Shown: positions 46,990-56,530 of the stretch, one piece after another
Layout: the number at the start of each line of letters is the position of its first letter
Position numbering within the stretch: position 1 is the stretch's first letter
Source of the DNA: Lactobacillus sp.
GTDB lineage: Bacteria > Bacillota > Bacilli > Lactobacillales > Lactobacillaceae
Reading direction: 5' to 3'
Length of the DNA stretch: 64,000 nt
NCBI RefSeq assembly: GCF_014803895.1
Contig: NZ_JAAVAU010000017.1
Location: 62,001 to 126,000, forward strand
Position numbers and translations under genes: made by a program
Notes under the pieces: generated by a model
The model's input: only the letters and a program-made list of their open reading frames with translations
Databases searched by the model: none
Told to the model about the DNA's origin: nothing

Positions 46990-47342
46990 AGCTAGATGTT
47001 TTAGATATGCTGAATGAATATGGCGTTGACTTGAAAGTTCAGCCTTTCCACAAGGAATATGATGATTTTGGTGTTAAAGTTTCAGACTCACTAGATAAGT
47101 GGGAAAGCAGGCACGAACCTGTTTATCCTGCCAATGGTGGTTCACTGGCGAATATCATTAGTGGTGGCACAATCGTTTCTGATAGCCTTATTTGGCTTTC
47201 AAGTAAGGATTACAAGATTGGCACAGTAGTAGATGTTCATGGTCAAAAATACCGAGTTAAAAGTAAATCTAATTATTTGGACTATGCAACACTAGTGAAA
47301 TACGAACTAGAGGGGGATAGTCAAAGTAAAGATGGATACTAA
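46986..47342 (+). CDS. Head closure/stopper-like protein
   Basis: 118 residues after GGAGG. The GTVVDVHGQKYRVKSKSNYLDYATLVKYEL end and its place between joining and neck-terminator genes indicate a head-tail closure protein; the family is not certain. Confidence 0.6.
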   Translation: MKLDVLDMLNEYGVDLKVQPFHKEYDDFGVKVSDSLDKWESRHEPVYPANGGSLANIISGGTIVSDSLIWLSSKDYKIGTVVDVHGQKYRVKSKSNYLDYATLVKYELEGDSQSKDGY

Positions 47343-47835
47343 ATTACTAAGTGACCATAAATTAATTATTTATATACTGGGACAGATGATTAAAAGGCTT
47401 TGCAACTGTCCCTTAATTTATGAAAGCCAAACATTAAATCAAGAAAAATATCCGTTTTTTACATACAACTTTATTAGCTTAGAAGAAGACCTAACATTCG
47501 ACTGGCAAAAAGAACATCAACCATATAAAGCTCAATTCCAAGTGGATGCATATTCTGATAACCCGCTTGATGCAGAAGAATTGATATTAAAGTTATGGGA
47601 AGGTTTAAAATCCAGTCAATACAGAATATTTTTCACACAAGCTGATATAACACCTCAAACACTAGGAAACACTAGTAATAGAACAGCATTAGTAACTGGA
47701 AACTATCAATATCGTTTTGGGTTTGATGTTACTTTTTCACTATTAAGAGGGGTTGCAAAAGACGTAAATCAATTAAACTTCGATGGACAAGACTTAACCA
47801 TCGAATCCATTTCAACGAAAGAAGAGGAAGATTAA
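47332..47835 (+). CDS. Neck/tail terminator protein
   Basis: 167 residues. YPFFTYNFISLEEDLTFDW and FQVDAYSDNPLDAEELILKLW resemble the LIC_12616/gp12-like neck terminator family that ends tail polymerisation. It directly precedes the sheath gene. Confidence 0.75.
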   Translation: MDTKLLSDHKLIIYILGQMIKRLCNCPLIYESQTLNQEKYPFFTYNFISLEEDLTFDWQKEHQPYKAQFQVDAYSDNPLDAEELILKLWEGLKSSQYRIFFTQADITPQTLGNTSNRTALVTGNYQYRFGFDVTFSLLRGVAKDVNQLNFDGQDLTIESISTKEEED

Positions 47836-48996
47836 ATGACAGGAATTGCACCATTTTCTAAAACTTCAGATGTTGATGTTGTTTTAACTATTTTAAAGCC
47901 ACGTCCAGTTATTGGGCTTGGCAATATGTTAATTTTGAATGAATTAGCACCTGTTCAAACAACACCAACCAGTTCAGCAGATTCAAATGCTGATAGTTCA
48001 GCAACTCAACCAGCTACTAATACTCCATCAGGGGCAACAAAAGTAGCTGGTCTTTTAATGGACAAAACTGATTCAGTTAGTGGCGCTGTATATCGTGAAT
48101 ATGCTAACGCAGACGCTGTTTTAGATGATTATGATGAAGATTATGACAACCCAGTATATGCCAAGGCAGCAAGCTATTTTGCGCAAACTAACCCAAGTGA
48201 TCGTGTGGCTGTATTGAGTTACCCACAAGGCAAGTTACAAGATGCTTTAAAGGCATTTTGGTTTAATAACTGGACATTTGCAGTTACTACTTCAACTAAT
48301 GAAGATGATCTTCAATTAGCTTCTAATATCTTTGAAACCAATAAAGATCACTTCTTACTAATTCAACGAAATGATATTAATGCATTTGAAAAGTTTGTTG
48401 GCCAAAACTATACCATCGGTATTAAGCATGATGAAAGTGAAGCAATGGATGCCGCATTAATTGGTTCTACTGCTTCTCTAACAGTTGGTTCGGTTAACTG
48501 GAAGTTCCGTGAATTAGAAGGCATTACCCCTGATGAGTTGACTAGTGGTGAGCTTTCACAAATTAGAACAGCCCACTTGATTGCTTATATCACTATTAAT
48601 GGTCAAGGTGAAACTACTGATGGCACTGTTATGTCTGGTGACTATATTGATAGTTTGCATGGTGATATTTGGGTTAAGACTAATATTGAAAGCGAATTGC
48701 AAAGCTTATTACAGTCTTATGACAAGATTCCATATGACTCTACAGGAATTAATTTAATTTCAGCAAAAGTTACTAGTGTACTCCAAAAAGCTTATGAACA
48801 AGGCATTATCTTGGAGGATGAAACCACTAATAAGGGTTCCTACACAGTTACTGCAACTCCAAGAAGTGCCCAACCACAAGCTGATTTATCTAAGCGTCAC
48901 TATGGTGGTGTTTCATTTACTTACCACCGCAGCGGTGCAATTGATACTGTAAAGGTTGCTGGTACTATCGAAAGCGACACTTTAACCAATAACTAG
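47836..48996 (+). CDS. Contractile tail sheath protein (DUF3383 type)
   Basis: 386 residues. Begins MTGIAPFSKTSDVDVVL and contains RVAVLSYPQGKLQDALKAFW and KRHYGGVSFTYHRSGAI, matching DUF3383 sheath proteins. Its presence makes this prophage a myovirus, relatively uncommon in Lactobacillus but known. Confidence 0.83.
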   Translation: MTGIAPFSKTSDVDVVLTILKPRPVIGLGNMLILNELAPVQTTPTSSADSNADSSATQPATNTPSGATKVAGLLMDKTDSVSGAVYREYANADAVLDDYDEDYDNPVYAKAASYFAQTNPSDRVAVLSYPQGKLQDALKAFWFNNWTFAVTTSTNEDDLQLASNIFETNKDHFLLIQRNDINAFEKFVGQNYTIGIKHDESEAMDAALIGSTASLTVGSVNWKFRELEGITPDELTSGELSQIRTAHLIAYITINGQGETTDGTVMSGDYIDSLHGDIWVKTNIESELQSLLQSYDKIPYDSTGINLISAKVTSVLQKAYEQGIILEDETTNKGSYTVTATPRSAQPQADLSKRHYGGVSFTYHRSGAIDTVKVAGTIESDTLTNN

Positions 48997-49013
48997 AAAG
49001 GAATTAATAAATA

Positions 49014-49454
49014 ATGGCAAACTTTAACAATCCAAAAACAGGTTACATTGACCCTCCTTATGACTCTGGCGACCTTAGCTTAGTAATTAACGGCGTGTTG
49101 ATGTTTGATTTTGCGTCAGGCTCAACCGCAGTTGAATATGCTGATGATAATGCAGTTGCTTCTTCAACTGTTGACTTACAAGGTGCAGCTAATATTTCAA
49201 TTAACCACAAGGGGACTGGTAAGTTAACAGTTAACTTATCTCAAATGTCACCATGTAATAAAGTATTGACTGATTTATTAGATCAAAGAAAGATTTTCTC
49301 AATTGATTACCGCAATAGTGATTCTCACGTATATAGTGAACACTGCTACATTGAAAAGCACCCTAATGTTACTACTGCTGAAACAGCAGGAACTTCAGCA
49401 TGGTTAATCGTGGTACTAGACAGAACTATTGAAAGTTTATTAGGCGACTCATAA
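49014..49454 (+). CDS. Tail tube protein (DUF3277 type)
   Basis: 146 residues. LSLVINGVLMFDFASGS and LTVNLSQMSPCNKVLTDLL match the tube proteins paired with DUF3383 sheaths. The stop codon lies inside a terminator hairpin. Confidence 0.8.
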   Translation: MANFNNPKTGYIDPPYDSGDLSLVINGVLMFDFASGSTAVEYADDNAVASSTVDLQGAANISINHKGTGKLTVNLSQMSPCNKVLTDLLDQRKIFSIDYRNSDSHVYSEHCYIEKHPNVTTAETAGTSAWLIVVLDRTIESLLGDS

Positions 49455-49466
49455 TCGCCTTTTTTT
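49443..49466 (+). terminator. Terminator at the tail tube gene end
   Basis: GGCGA (49443-49447) pairs with TCGCC (49455-49459), then seven T. It would reduce transcription past the sheath and tube genes. Confidence 0.75.
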
Positions 49467-49467
49467 A

Positions 49468-49495
49468 CACTTAAAAGTTTCAAAGCTTTTAAGTG
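49468..49495. repeat. Perfect 10-bp inverted repeat
   Basis: CACTTAAAAG (49468-49477) pairs with CTTTTAAGTG (49486-49495), 8-nt loop. It follows a terminator and precedes the tail chaperone gene; possible RNA stabiliser or protein-binding site. Confidence 0.6.
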
Positions 49496-49534
49496 CATTT
49501 TAGATTATTTATTTTTACAAAGGAGAAATGAACA

Positions 49535-49918
49535 ATGGCAGCAACTAAGAACAACAAATCAACCAAGATGGCAGAAAAGGTATTGAAGCAGCGCAAGAAC
49601 GCAGCAGAACTTGCCAAGGAAAGTGAAATTCCAACTCTTCAAGGTCAAACTGAGACCGTCACTATTCGTCCAGAAGGATCTAGTCCTTATGAATTAACGC
49701 TTAGATTTCCCGGAGTAGCCCAAGCTTGGAGAGTATTAGAATCTGATACAAAAGATAGTGTAGGAAATATTGTGGGGCCAGCAGTATTAGAAAATGCCCT
49801 TAATGCGGGAATCATCGTGTATCCAAAAATTAACAGTATTGATTTCTGGAATGTTCACCGCGGATTTTATGAATCTGCAGCGGAAGTAGTTAAATTTCTT
49901 ACAGCACGGCTTAACTAA
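49535..49918 (+). CDS. Tail assembly chaperone, short form
   Basis: 127 residues after AAGGAG. It lies between tube and tape measure, the position of lambda G-like chaperones that coat the tape measure. The frame ends ...TARLN; an open frame in +1 continues without its own start, so a longer fused product is likely. Confidence 0.75.
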   Translation: MAATKNNKSTKMAEKVLKQRKNAAELAKESEIPTLQGQTETVTIRPEGSSPYELTLRFPGVAQAWRVLESDTKDSVGNIVGPAVLENALNAGIIVYPKINSIDFWNVHRGFYESAAEVVKFLTARLN

Positions 49919-50138
49919 ACGCAAATCTAATAAAGAAATAGATGAAGAAGCTGATATATTACAACGTCAACTGCGTTTAATTCTTCATGGCTTTCCTAAA
50001 GACATTGTTAATGTTGCCACAGTAGATGATTTGCGAGTTTTAGAAGAAATTGATAAGCGAAATGTCGAAGAAAAAATAGAAGTAGATTCAGTATCTGTAG
50101 CAAAAGGTATAGCAATGTTATTTGAAGGAGGTAAGTAG
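49890..50138 (+). CDS. Tail assembly chaperone, frameshift extension
   Basis: An open frame of about 80 codons, +1 relative to the preceding gene, bounded by stops at 49887 and 50136. It has no start codon or ribosome site in its first half, yet reads like a protein (LTKRKSNKEIDEEADILQRQ). The natural join is near CTT AAC TAA (49911-49919). The -1 frame closes almost at once, so only +1 (or -2) shifting works. It ends two bases before the tape measure start. Confidence 0.7.
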   Translation, partial: LNFLQHGLTKRKSNKEIDEEADILQRQLRLILHGFPKDIVNVATVDDLRVLEEIDKRNVEEKIEVDSVSVAKGIAMLFEGGK

Positions 50139-50139
50139 A

Positions 50140-53100
50140 ATGGAGCAAGAAGGCTTCAATATATTAGCTAAAGTTGATGTTGGAGAAATTGAAAAGGCAA
50201 ATAAATTAATTGAGAGCTTTGAAGGTAAGATAAAGACCATTCAAAGCTCTTTTTCTAGCCTCAAAATGCCCAACGGTGTTCTAAATGGTATTCAAAGCTT
50301 AGATAATGCTACCCAGTCATATATGAAGCGGTTGGAATCAACTGCTCGCTTGTATGCACAAGATGGTAACAGTGCCAAAGCTTACGAAACCTCAATTCAA
50401 GCTTTAAATGTTAAAACCATTTCCTACAAGGACACTATAGGCGAGTTAACTCGTAAATCTAAGGAACAAATAAATCAGCTTGAATTTCTTGGAAAGACTC
50501 AAGGAACTACTAGTAAAGCTTATCAAGATCAGAAAGCTAAGCTTGATGAAACGATTACCAGCTTAAATAACTACAAAATAGCTTTACGTCAAACTGAAAA
50601 CCTGCTTAAAGATATGCCTGATGCTGGTTTTCATAAAATGCAACTCTCTGTTGAGGAAAATGTTTCTGCTATCAAGCGTTTAGAAGCAGAAACTAAACTT
50701 TATACAATTGAGGGGAACAAAGTTAAAGCTAATGCTACTGCTTGGCAAGCTAATAAACTCAGAGTTGAAGAATACCAACGTGAGATTAAACGTACTCAAT
50801 CTGAGGAATCAAAGCTTAGAAGCGAACTGTCAAAGCTTGATCAAGGTAGTGAAGCTTATACTCGTACCAAGACTAAAATTAATGAAGTTAAAGCTAAAGA
50901 GATTGAGTTAAATTCTGCAATCAAAAAGACGCAAAGTGCAATAGAAAAAATTAGACCTACTGGATTTAATAGATTAGTTAGTGCGGCTGATAAATCTATT
51001 AGTAGAGTAGGAAGACTAAAATCACTACTAAAAAGCGGCTTTGATACTGTAAAAGCTCCTGCTATGGCAGCCGTAGGTACAGCTAGTGCAGTTGGCGCAT
51101 TTTCTATAAAAGGTGCAGAAGAATACGGAGACTTAGAGCAACGATATAAAGAAATTAATAACTTAGCTACCCTTGGTGGTGAAAAGCAAGTCGAAGTAAC
51201 TAAATCTTTAAAAGATATGCAGTCTCAAGGACGTGATATGTCTTTACAGTACGGCAAGTCACAAAAAGAAATTGCAGAAGGCTATGAAGATTTAGTAAAA
51301 AGAGGCTATACCTCGCAACAAGCTTTAGGGTCTTTAAAGAGCGAAGTTCAAGCATCTGTAGCATCAGGGGATGATTTTGCAGATGTGACTAAAGTTTCAT
51401 CACAAGCGCTAGAGTCCTTTGGCTTAAAAGCTAAAAGTACTGAAGGGATGCTAAAAAACACTAAAAAAGTTGTTAATGAGTTAGCTTATGCGGCAGATGC
51501 AACTTCAACTGGATTTAGTGATTTAGGGGTTGGATTATCTTATGTTGGTGCCACAGCTCATCAAAATCATTTACAACTTGGTGAAACTGCATCCGCTATG
51601 GGAGTACTTTCAAATGCAGGACTTGAAAGTGATAAGGCTGGTACAGGACTACGAAATGTTATCAATAATTTAGTTACTCAAACTAATAACATTGGTAGCA
51701 AAAATTCTATTTTTAGCCAATTAGGCATAAAAAAAGAAGAAATGCTTGATAGCCAAGGCAATTTAAAAAGCTTGGCAGATGCAATGGATGTTGTATACGC
51801 CCATATTAAGGCTCATAGTAAGAACTCAGTAGAAGAAAGTGGCTTTTTTAAGTCTATTTTCGGAACTACGGGTCAACAAGCTGGGCAAATTTTAGCTACT
51901 AATACTAAAGAATTAAGGGAACTTACTGGTCAAACTGATAAGGCTGGTAAAAGTGGTACGTATGCAGCCGAATTAGCTAAGAAAAACTCAAGTACGGCTA
52001 AAATGTCCATTCAACAATCTAAGATGGCTATGCAAGATTTACAAATGCAAATGGGTAAAGCTTTACTGCCTGCATTAGGTGAAGCATCCCAAAGAATGAG
52101 TAAATTTCTTAGATCAAAAGATGGCCAAGAGTTTGAAAAAGGTGTAGTAGGTGCAATTAAGAAGGTATCTACTGCTGTAATAGACTTGGTAGACTATGGC
52201 GTAAACCATAAAACCCAAGTAAAGTGGATTGCGGGAGGTTTTTTAGCTGCTTACTCAGTAAGTAAGGGACTTAAATTTATTAAATTTCTTGGGGATGTAA
52301 AAACTGCAATTACTGACTTAAAAGGCGGTAGCAGTATCTTACAAGAAATTGGCGGCGGAATTGGTAAATTATTTGGTCATAGTGTAGAGAACAAAATTGG
52401 TTCTACAGCTATTGATACCGCAGCTGATGTAGCGACGAGTAGTAAAGGCGGAATATTTAAGAAAATCTTCCGTCGAGGTGGTTCTAAAGTAGCTACAGAT
52501 GTTGTTGAAGAAGGCGCAGATGTTGCTACTAGCATCCCTAAAAAATGGTATAGCGCACCATTAGAAACTTTAAGACATTCTAATAAAGTAGCTGGAACAA
52601 GTGGTCTTGTATCAGGATTTAAAAACTTATCCACAGTCGGTAAAGTGGCTCATGTAGCTTCTGTGGCAGGGATTGCCTTAGATGCGGGATCAGATATATT
52701 TAGTGCTATTCAGCACAAAGATAATGCTACTCAAAGAAGTAAAGATATTGGTGGCGCTAGCGGTGCAGCTATTGGTGGAGCATTAGGTTTATTTGGTGGT
52801 CCACTAGGTTCAATGGTTGGTGGCTATGTTGGCGAAAAAGTCGGGCAGTATGCTGGTGGTGCAGCCGATAAAGCAACTAAAGGGTGGCAATCTTATCAAA
52901 AAGATAGTACCGCCCCTACCAATAAATGGTCTTGGAATAATGTTGGTTGGTCTACTGCTAATACGGTTAATAAAATTAGTAACTGGAGTAGTCAACAAGG
53001 TTCTAACTTTAATAAATGGACTAATAATACTGGTAAATCCATAAGTCAAAACTGGAATGGCACAGTCAAAAATGTTCAAAATTTTGGTAAAATTACCGAA

Positions 53101-56100
53101 AAAATGTGGGACGGTGCCAAGAAGAGTACAACTACTTTCTTTAAGGATCTCCCTAAAAACTTTGATAGTGCTAAGCAAAATGTAGGTAAATTTGCTAACA
53201 GTATTGGTCAAAATATCCATAAAGGTTGGAACACGGCCGCTGATGCTGGTCACAACTTCTTTAAAAATTTACCTAGCAATATAAATAAAACTAAAAAGAA
53301 TGTAACTCGCTGGGCTGATGATACTGGTAAGTCTATTAAAAAGGGATGGGATACAGGAAAGAAGAATGTAGGCAAGTTCTTTACTAGTATCCCGGGAAAC
53401 ATCACTAAGGCTAAAAAGAACGTAACCCGCTGGGCTGATGATACCGGCAAATCCATTAAAAAGGGATGGGATACCGGCAAGCAAAATGTAGGTAAGTTCT
53501 TTACCAGTATTCCTGGCGAGATAGGTAAAGCTAGGAAAGATATTAATAAGTGGACTAGTGATACTGGTAAGAATATCCAAAAAGGTTGGGAAACTGGCAA
53601 AAAAGGTGTAACGAAGTTTGTTGCTGATTTACCCTCTAATCTTGGTAAAGCAAAAGATCATACTGATAAGTGGATTAAAGATGTTGGAACAGGCATCCAA
53701 GATGGCTGGGATAAATTTTCTAAAGGCTTTGCAGAAGGCTGGAGTAAGTTTTGGGGCGGACTTGGAGATAATTTAAAGGGCTTCTTTAGTGATGTCCAGA
53801 AAAAATGGGACGGTCTTAAAAAAGGTGTGGGAGACCTAGGGAAGAATGCTAAAAACGGAGCCGTTGATGTTGCTAACGAAGTAAACTATTGGCTTGGTGG
53901 ATCACGCACTAAATATAAAAAAGCTCACGCTAATGGTGGGGCAATTACTCAAAGTCATAGCGCCTTAGTTGGTGAGGAAGGGCCAGAACTTGCTTATAAG
54001 CCATATGCTAATGAAGTACGCTTACTTGGTGCTAATGGTCCAGCCTTTGAAAGAGTCCATAGTGGAGAGCGTATTTTAAACGCTCGTGATACTAAGAAGG
54101 TAATGAATGGCGGTTTGGGTCGTGGCACTATCCTTAAAGGATATGCTAATGGCACAACCACCCTAAAAGAAAATAAAGCTCAAAACTTGCCACAGCCTGC
54201 TACGGCACCTGTTGTAAAAACAAATAGTTTTAATACTTTACGTAATAATACAGATAAAGATTTTAAGACTATTACTGTAAATGTTAAGCAGGAAACAACC
54301 AAACTTAACAAAAATACGGATAAGGATTTTAAGAATCTTACAGTAAAAGTTAAGCAAGAAACTACTAAGCTTAGTCAAAATACTAATAAGGATTTCAAGA
54401 GTACAACTAAGAATACTGAGAAGGAAACTAATTTAATTTATCGTCATACTTACGATGATTTTAAAGAAACTACTTCTAAAGTAAGCAAGGAAACTAATGA
54501 AATTCGAGTAAATTCTGAAAAAGATTACACCAATATGCGCAAGAACGTTGAAAAGCAAATGGATTATTTGCATGACGGTGTAATTGATAGCGCAGAAGGT
54601 ACTTCTAAGAGCTTTGGTAAAGCTTTAAATAAAATGACTGACTATGCCCAAGATGCAATGAAAGATACCATTAGTCAATTAAACAATGGTATCAGCAGCA
54701 TTGATAAAGTTCTTAGTCAATTTGGTGGCAATTCCCAAGTTATTAAACCAGTTCATTTTGCTACAGGTACTGATAGTGAAGGGCGTTTGACTCAAAACAC
54801 TTTAGCAATGGTTAATGATGCTCAAAGTGGACCACGTCAGGAAGCTTTAATATCTGACAAGAATGAAATTTATTACCCTCAAGGTAATAATGTCACTATG
54901 ATGATTCCTGCTGGCTGGGGCGTTCTTAACGGAGAACAAACACAAAAAGTTCAACAAGCTCAACAAGATGTACACCATTTTGCTAAAGGTTCGGGACTTG
55001 ATGAAGATAAACTTATTAAGATTGCAGAAGCAGGGCAAAAAAATCCTTCCAAAGATTTTAAGAATAGTTTTCTTTCAAATGTTAAGCCAAAGGGTCCCGA
55101 CCTAAAACAAGGTGTCATATCCATGGCTGGAAACGGCGCAAACCAATATGGTGTTCCATGGGATAATGCTATTTGGTCGGTCATTAATGATGCAATTGGT
55201 GGCGGTGCAGAAGGTAAAGGTGGAACACGTGAAGCCTTTCTTAAATATGCTGAAAAAACATTCTCAGGTGTTCCTTATGCGATGGGAGCAATGAGTAAAG
55301 CCACTACCGACTGTTCAGGAATGGTCGCACAAGCTTTAGCACATTTTGGCATTGATATTGGTCGTTCAACAGTAGATATGCAAACTAGCAAAGGCGTGCA
55401 ATCACTTGGCCAAGATATTTCTAAGACTCAACCCGGGGATATTGTAGTATTTGGTCATGGTACTGGTGCTGCAGGACACGTTGGTATCATCTCTAATCCA
55501 AAGACTCACATGATGTTCAATGCTAACGGTGGATACGGAAAAGCACTTGTATCATCAATTGATGAATCTAAATCTATGGGGTATGAGTACTTTAGAGTTA
55601 AAGGACTACACGATGCAACCAGTAATGATACTAAAAAGCTAAAGGAGGATAGCCGTCTCAAAACTTTAGCGAAAAATCAACTTGGTAGTAAAGCAATCAA
55701 ATGGATTCAAGATAATCTTGGGGATTCCGGTGACTTAGGTGGTAATCCTGGCGGTGAAGGTGTTGAACGATGGCGAGGAACAGTTAAAAAAGTTCTTAGA
55801 ATGCTGAACTTATCAACATCGCAATCAATGGTAGATAGGGTTTTACGTCAAATTAATACCGAATCTTCTGGTAATCCACGAGCTAAGCAAGCTGGTGCTG
55901 ATCCAGACGGAGACGGTTCAGGTCCAGCAATGGGGTTAATGCAGACTAAACGAGTTACTTTTGATACTTATAAGAGGTCTGCGAATAGTGACATTTTTAA
56001 TGGTCCTGATTCCATTTATGCAGGGTTAAATTATGCTAAGCATAGATATGGACCGTCTCTTTACTATTTAGGTCAAGGTCATGGCTACGCCAAGGGTGGT

Positions 56101-56490
56101 CGTCCTACTGTTCGTACTCCATTTATCGCAGGGGAACAAGGGCCTGAATTAATTACTGCTGATGGTCCAGTTAAGGTTGATACTCATGAAGAAACTAAGC
56201 GAAAACTTAGTGACGTAAAGAATATTTTGAAAACTTCAAAATCAGTAGTGGATAGACAAGAAATTACTGAAAAGAGCGGTATAAGTTCTACTTTGAAAAG
56301 AATCGTTGACAAGATTAAACCCGTAGCCAAACCAACCAAGCAAATCAACCCAACTATTAATATCAACATTAATGGATCAATTTCATCTACAAAAGATGCC
56401 CAAAATGTTGCACTTAAGGTTAAGGAAGAAGTAAGTAAAGTTATTGAGCGAATGGCTGATGCATTTGGCTCAGATGTCGAATATGTTTAA
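50140..56490 (+). CDS. Tape measure protein with two cell-wall hydrolase domains
   Basis: 2116 residues from the ATG at 50140 after GAAGGAGG. Order: coiled coil (1-290); TP901-type core (about 325-620, ADATSTGFSDLGVGLSYVG); hydrophobic glycine-rich segment (870-910); 40-residue tandem repeats (1010-1190); second repeat region (1360-1480); NlpC/P60 peptidase with Cys near 1724 in TTDCSGMVAQ and His near 1779 in AAGHVGII; lytic transglycosylase-like domain (about 1895-1985, QINTESSGNPRAKQ, MGLMQTK). It sets tail length and probably opens peptidoglycan during DNA entry. Confidence 0.92.
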   Translation: MEQEGFNILAKVDVGEIEKANKLIESFEGKIKTIQSSFSSLKMPNGVLNGIQSLDNATQSYMKRLESTARLYAQDGNSAKAYETSIQALNVKTISYKDTIGELTRKSKEQINQLEFLGKTQGTTSKAYQDQKAKLDETITSLNNYKIALRQTENLLKDMPDAGFHKMQLSVEENVSAIKRLEAETKLYTIEGNKVKANATAWQANKLRVEEYQREIKRTQSEESKLRSELSKLDQGSEAYTRTKTKINEVKAKEIELNSAIKKTQSAIEKIRPTGFNRLVSAADKSISRVGRLKSLLKSGFDTVKAPAMAAVGTASAVGAFSIKGAEEYGDLEQRYKEINNLATLGGEKQVEVTKSLKDMQSQGRDMSLQYGKSQKEIAEGYEDLVKRGYTSQQALGSLKSEVQASVASGDDFADVTKVSSQALESFGLKAKSTEGMLKNTKKVVNELAYAADATSTGFSDLGVGLSYVGATAHQNHLQLGETASAMGVLSNAGLESDKAGTGLRNVINNLVTQTNNIGSKNSIFSQLGIKKEEMLDSQGNLKSLADAMDVVYAHIKAHSKNSVEESGFFKSIFGTTGQQAGQILATNTKELRELTGQTDKAGKSGTYAAELAKKNSSTAKMSIQQSKMAMQDLQMQMGKALLPALGEASQRMSKFLRSKDGQEFEKGVVGAIKKVSTAVIDLVDYGVNHKTQVKWIAGGFLAAYSVSKGLKFIKFLGDVKTAITDLKGGSSILQEIGGGIGKLFGHSVENKIGSTAIDTAADVATSSKGGIFKKIFRRGGSKVATDVVEEGADVATSIPKKWYSAPLETLRHSNKVAGTSGLVSGFKNLSTVGKVAHVASVAGIALDAGSDIFSAIQHKDNATQRSKDIGGASGAAIGGALGLFGGPLGSMVGGYVGEKVGQYAGGAADKATKGWQSYQKDSTAPTNKWSWNNVGWSTANTVNKISNWSSQQGSNFNKWTNNTGKSISQNWNGTVKNVQNFGKITEKMWDGAKKSTTTFFKDLPKNFDSAKQNVGKFANSIGQNIHKGWNTAADAGHNFFKNLPSNINKTKKNVTRWADDTGKSIKKGWDTGKKNVGKFFTSIPGNITKAKKNVTRWADDTGKSIKKGWDTGKQNVGKFFTSIPGEIGKARKDINKWTSDTGKNIQKGWETGKKGVTKFVADLPSNLGKAKDHTDKWIKDVGTGIQDGWDKFSKGFAEGWSKFWGGLGDNLKGFFSDVQKKWDGLKKGVGDLGKNAKNGAVDVANEVNYWLGGSRTKYKKAHANGGAITQSHSALVGEEGPELAYKPYANEVRLLGANGPAFERVHSGERILNARDTKKVMNGGLGRGTILKGYANGTTTLKENKAQNLPQPATAPVVKTNSFNTLRNNTDKDFKTITVNVKQETTKLNKNTDKDFKNLTVKVKQETTKLSQNTNKDFKSTTKNTEKETNLIYRHTYDDFKETTSKVSKETNEIRVNSEKDYTNMRKNVEKQMDYLHDGVIDSAEGTSKSFGKALNKMTDYAQDAMKDTISQLNNGISSIDKVLSQFGGNSQVIKPVHFATGTDSEGRLTQNTLAMVNDAQSGPRQEALISDKNEIYYPQGNNVTMMIPAGWGVLNGEQTQKVQQAQQDVHHFAKGSGLDEDKLIKIAEAGQKNPSKDFKNSFLSNVKPKGPDLKQGVISMAGNGANQYGVPWDNAIWSVINDAIGGGAEGKGGTREAFLKYAEKTFSGVPYAMGAMSKATTDCSGMVAQALAHFGIDIGRSTVDMQTSKGVQSLGQDISKTQPGDIVVFGHGTGAAGHVGIISNPKTHMMFNANGGYGKALVSSIDESKSMGYEYFRVKGLHDATSNDTKKLKEDSRLKTLAKNQLGSKAIKWIQDNLGDSGDLGGNPGGEGVERWRGTVKKVLRMLNLSTSQSMVDRVLRQINTESSGNPRAKQAGADPDGDGSGPAMGLMQTKRVTFDTYKRSANSDIFNGPDSIYAGLNYAKHRYGPSLYYLGQGHGYAKGGRPTVRTPFIAGEQGPELITADGPVKVDTHEETKRKLSDVKNILKTSKSVVDRQEITEKSGISSTLKRIVDKIKPVAKPTKQINPTINININGSISSTKDAQNVALKVKEEVSKVIERMADAFGSDVEYV
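53173..53652 (+). repeat. Four 120-bp tandem repeats in the tape measure gene
   Basis: Units begin at 53173, 53293, 53413 and 53533, with a diverged fifth from 53653. The two middle units differ by few bases, indicating recent duplication. Each encodes 40 residues with KGWDTGKKNVGKFF at its heart. Confidence 0.85.
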
Positions 56491-56530
56491 GGAGGACTTC
56501 ATGGTTTTATATGAAGATGGAGGTGGCTAA

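Noticed and set aside
49890..49945. A -1 frameshift in the tail chaperone
   Set aside because: The -1 frame meets a stop codon within about nine codons after the end of the first gene.
56501..56530. Nine-codon mini-ORF before the LysM baseplate gene
   Set aside because: It has AGGAGG upstream and abuts the next ATG, but it is too short to call; at most a translation-coupling leader.
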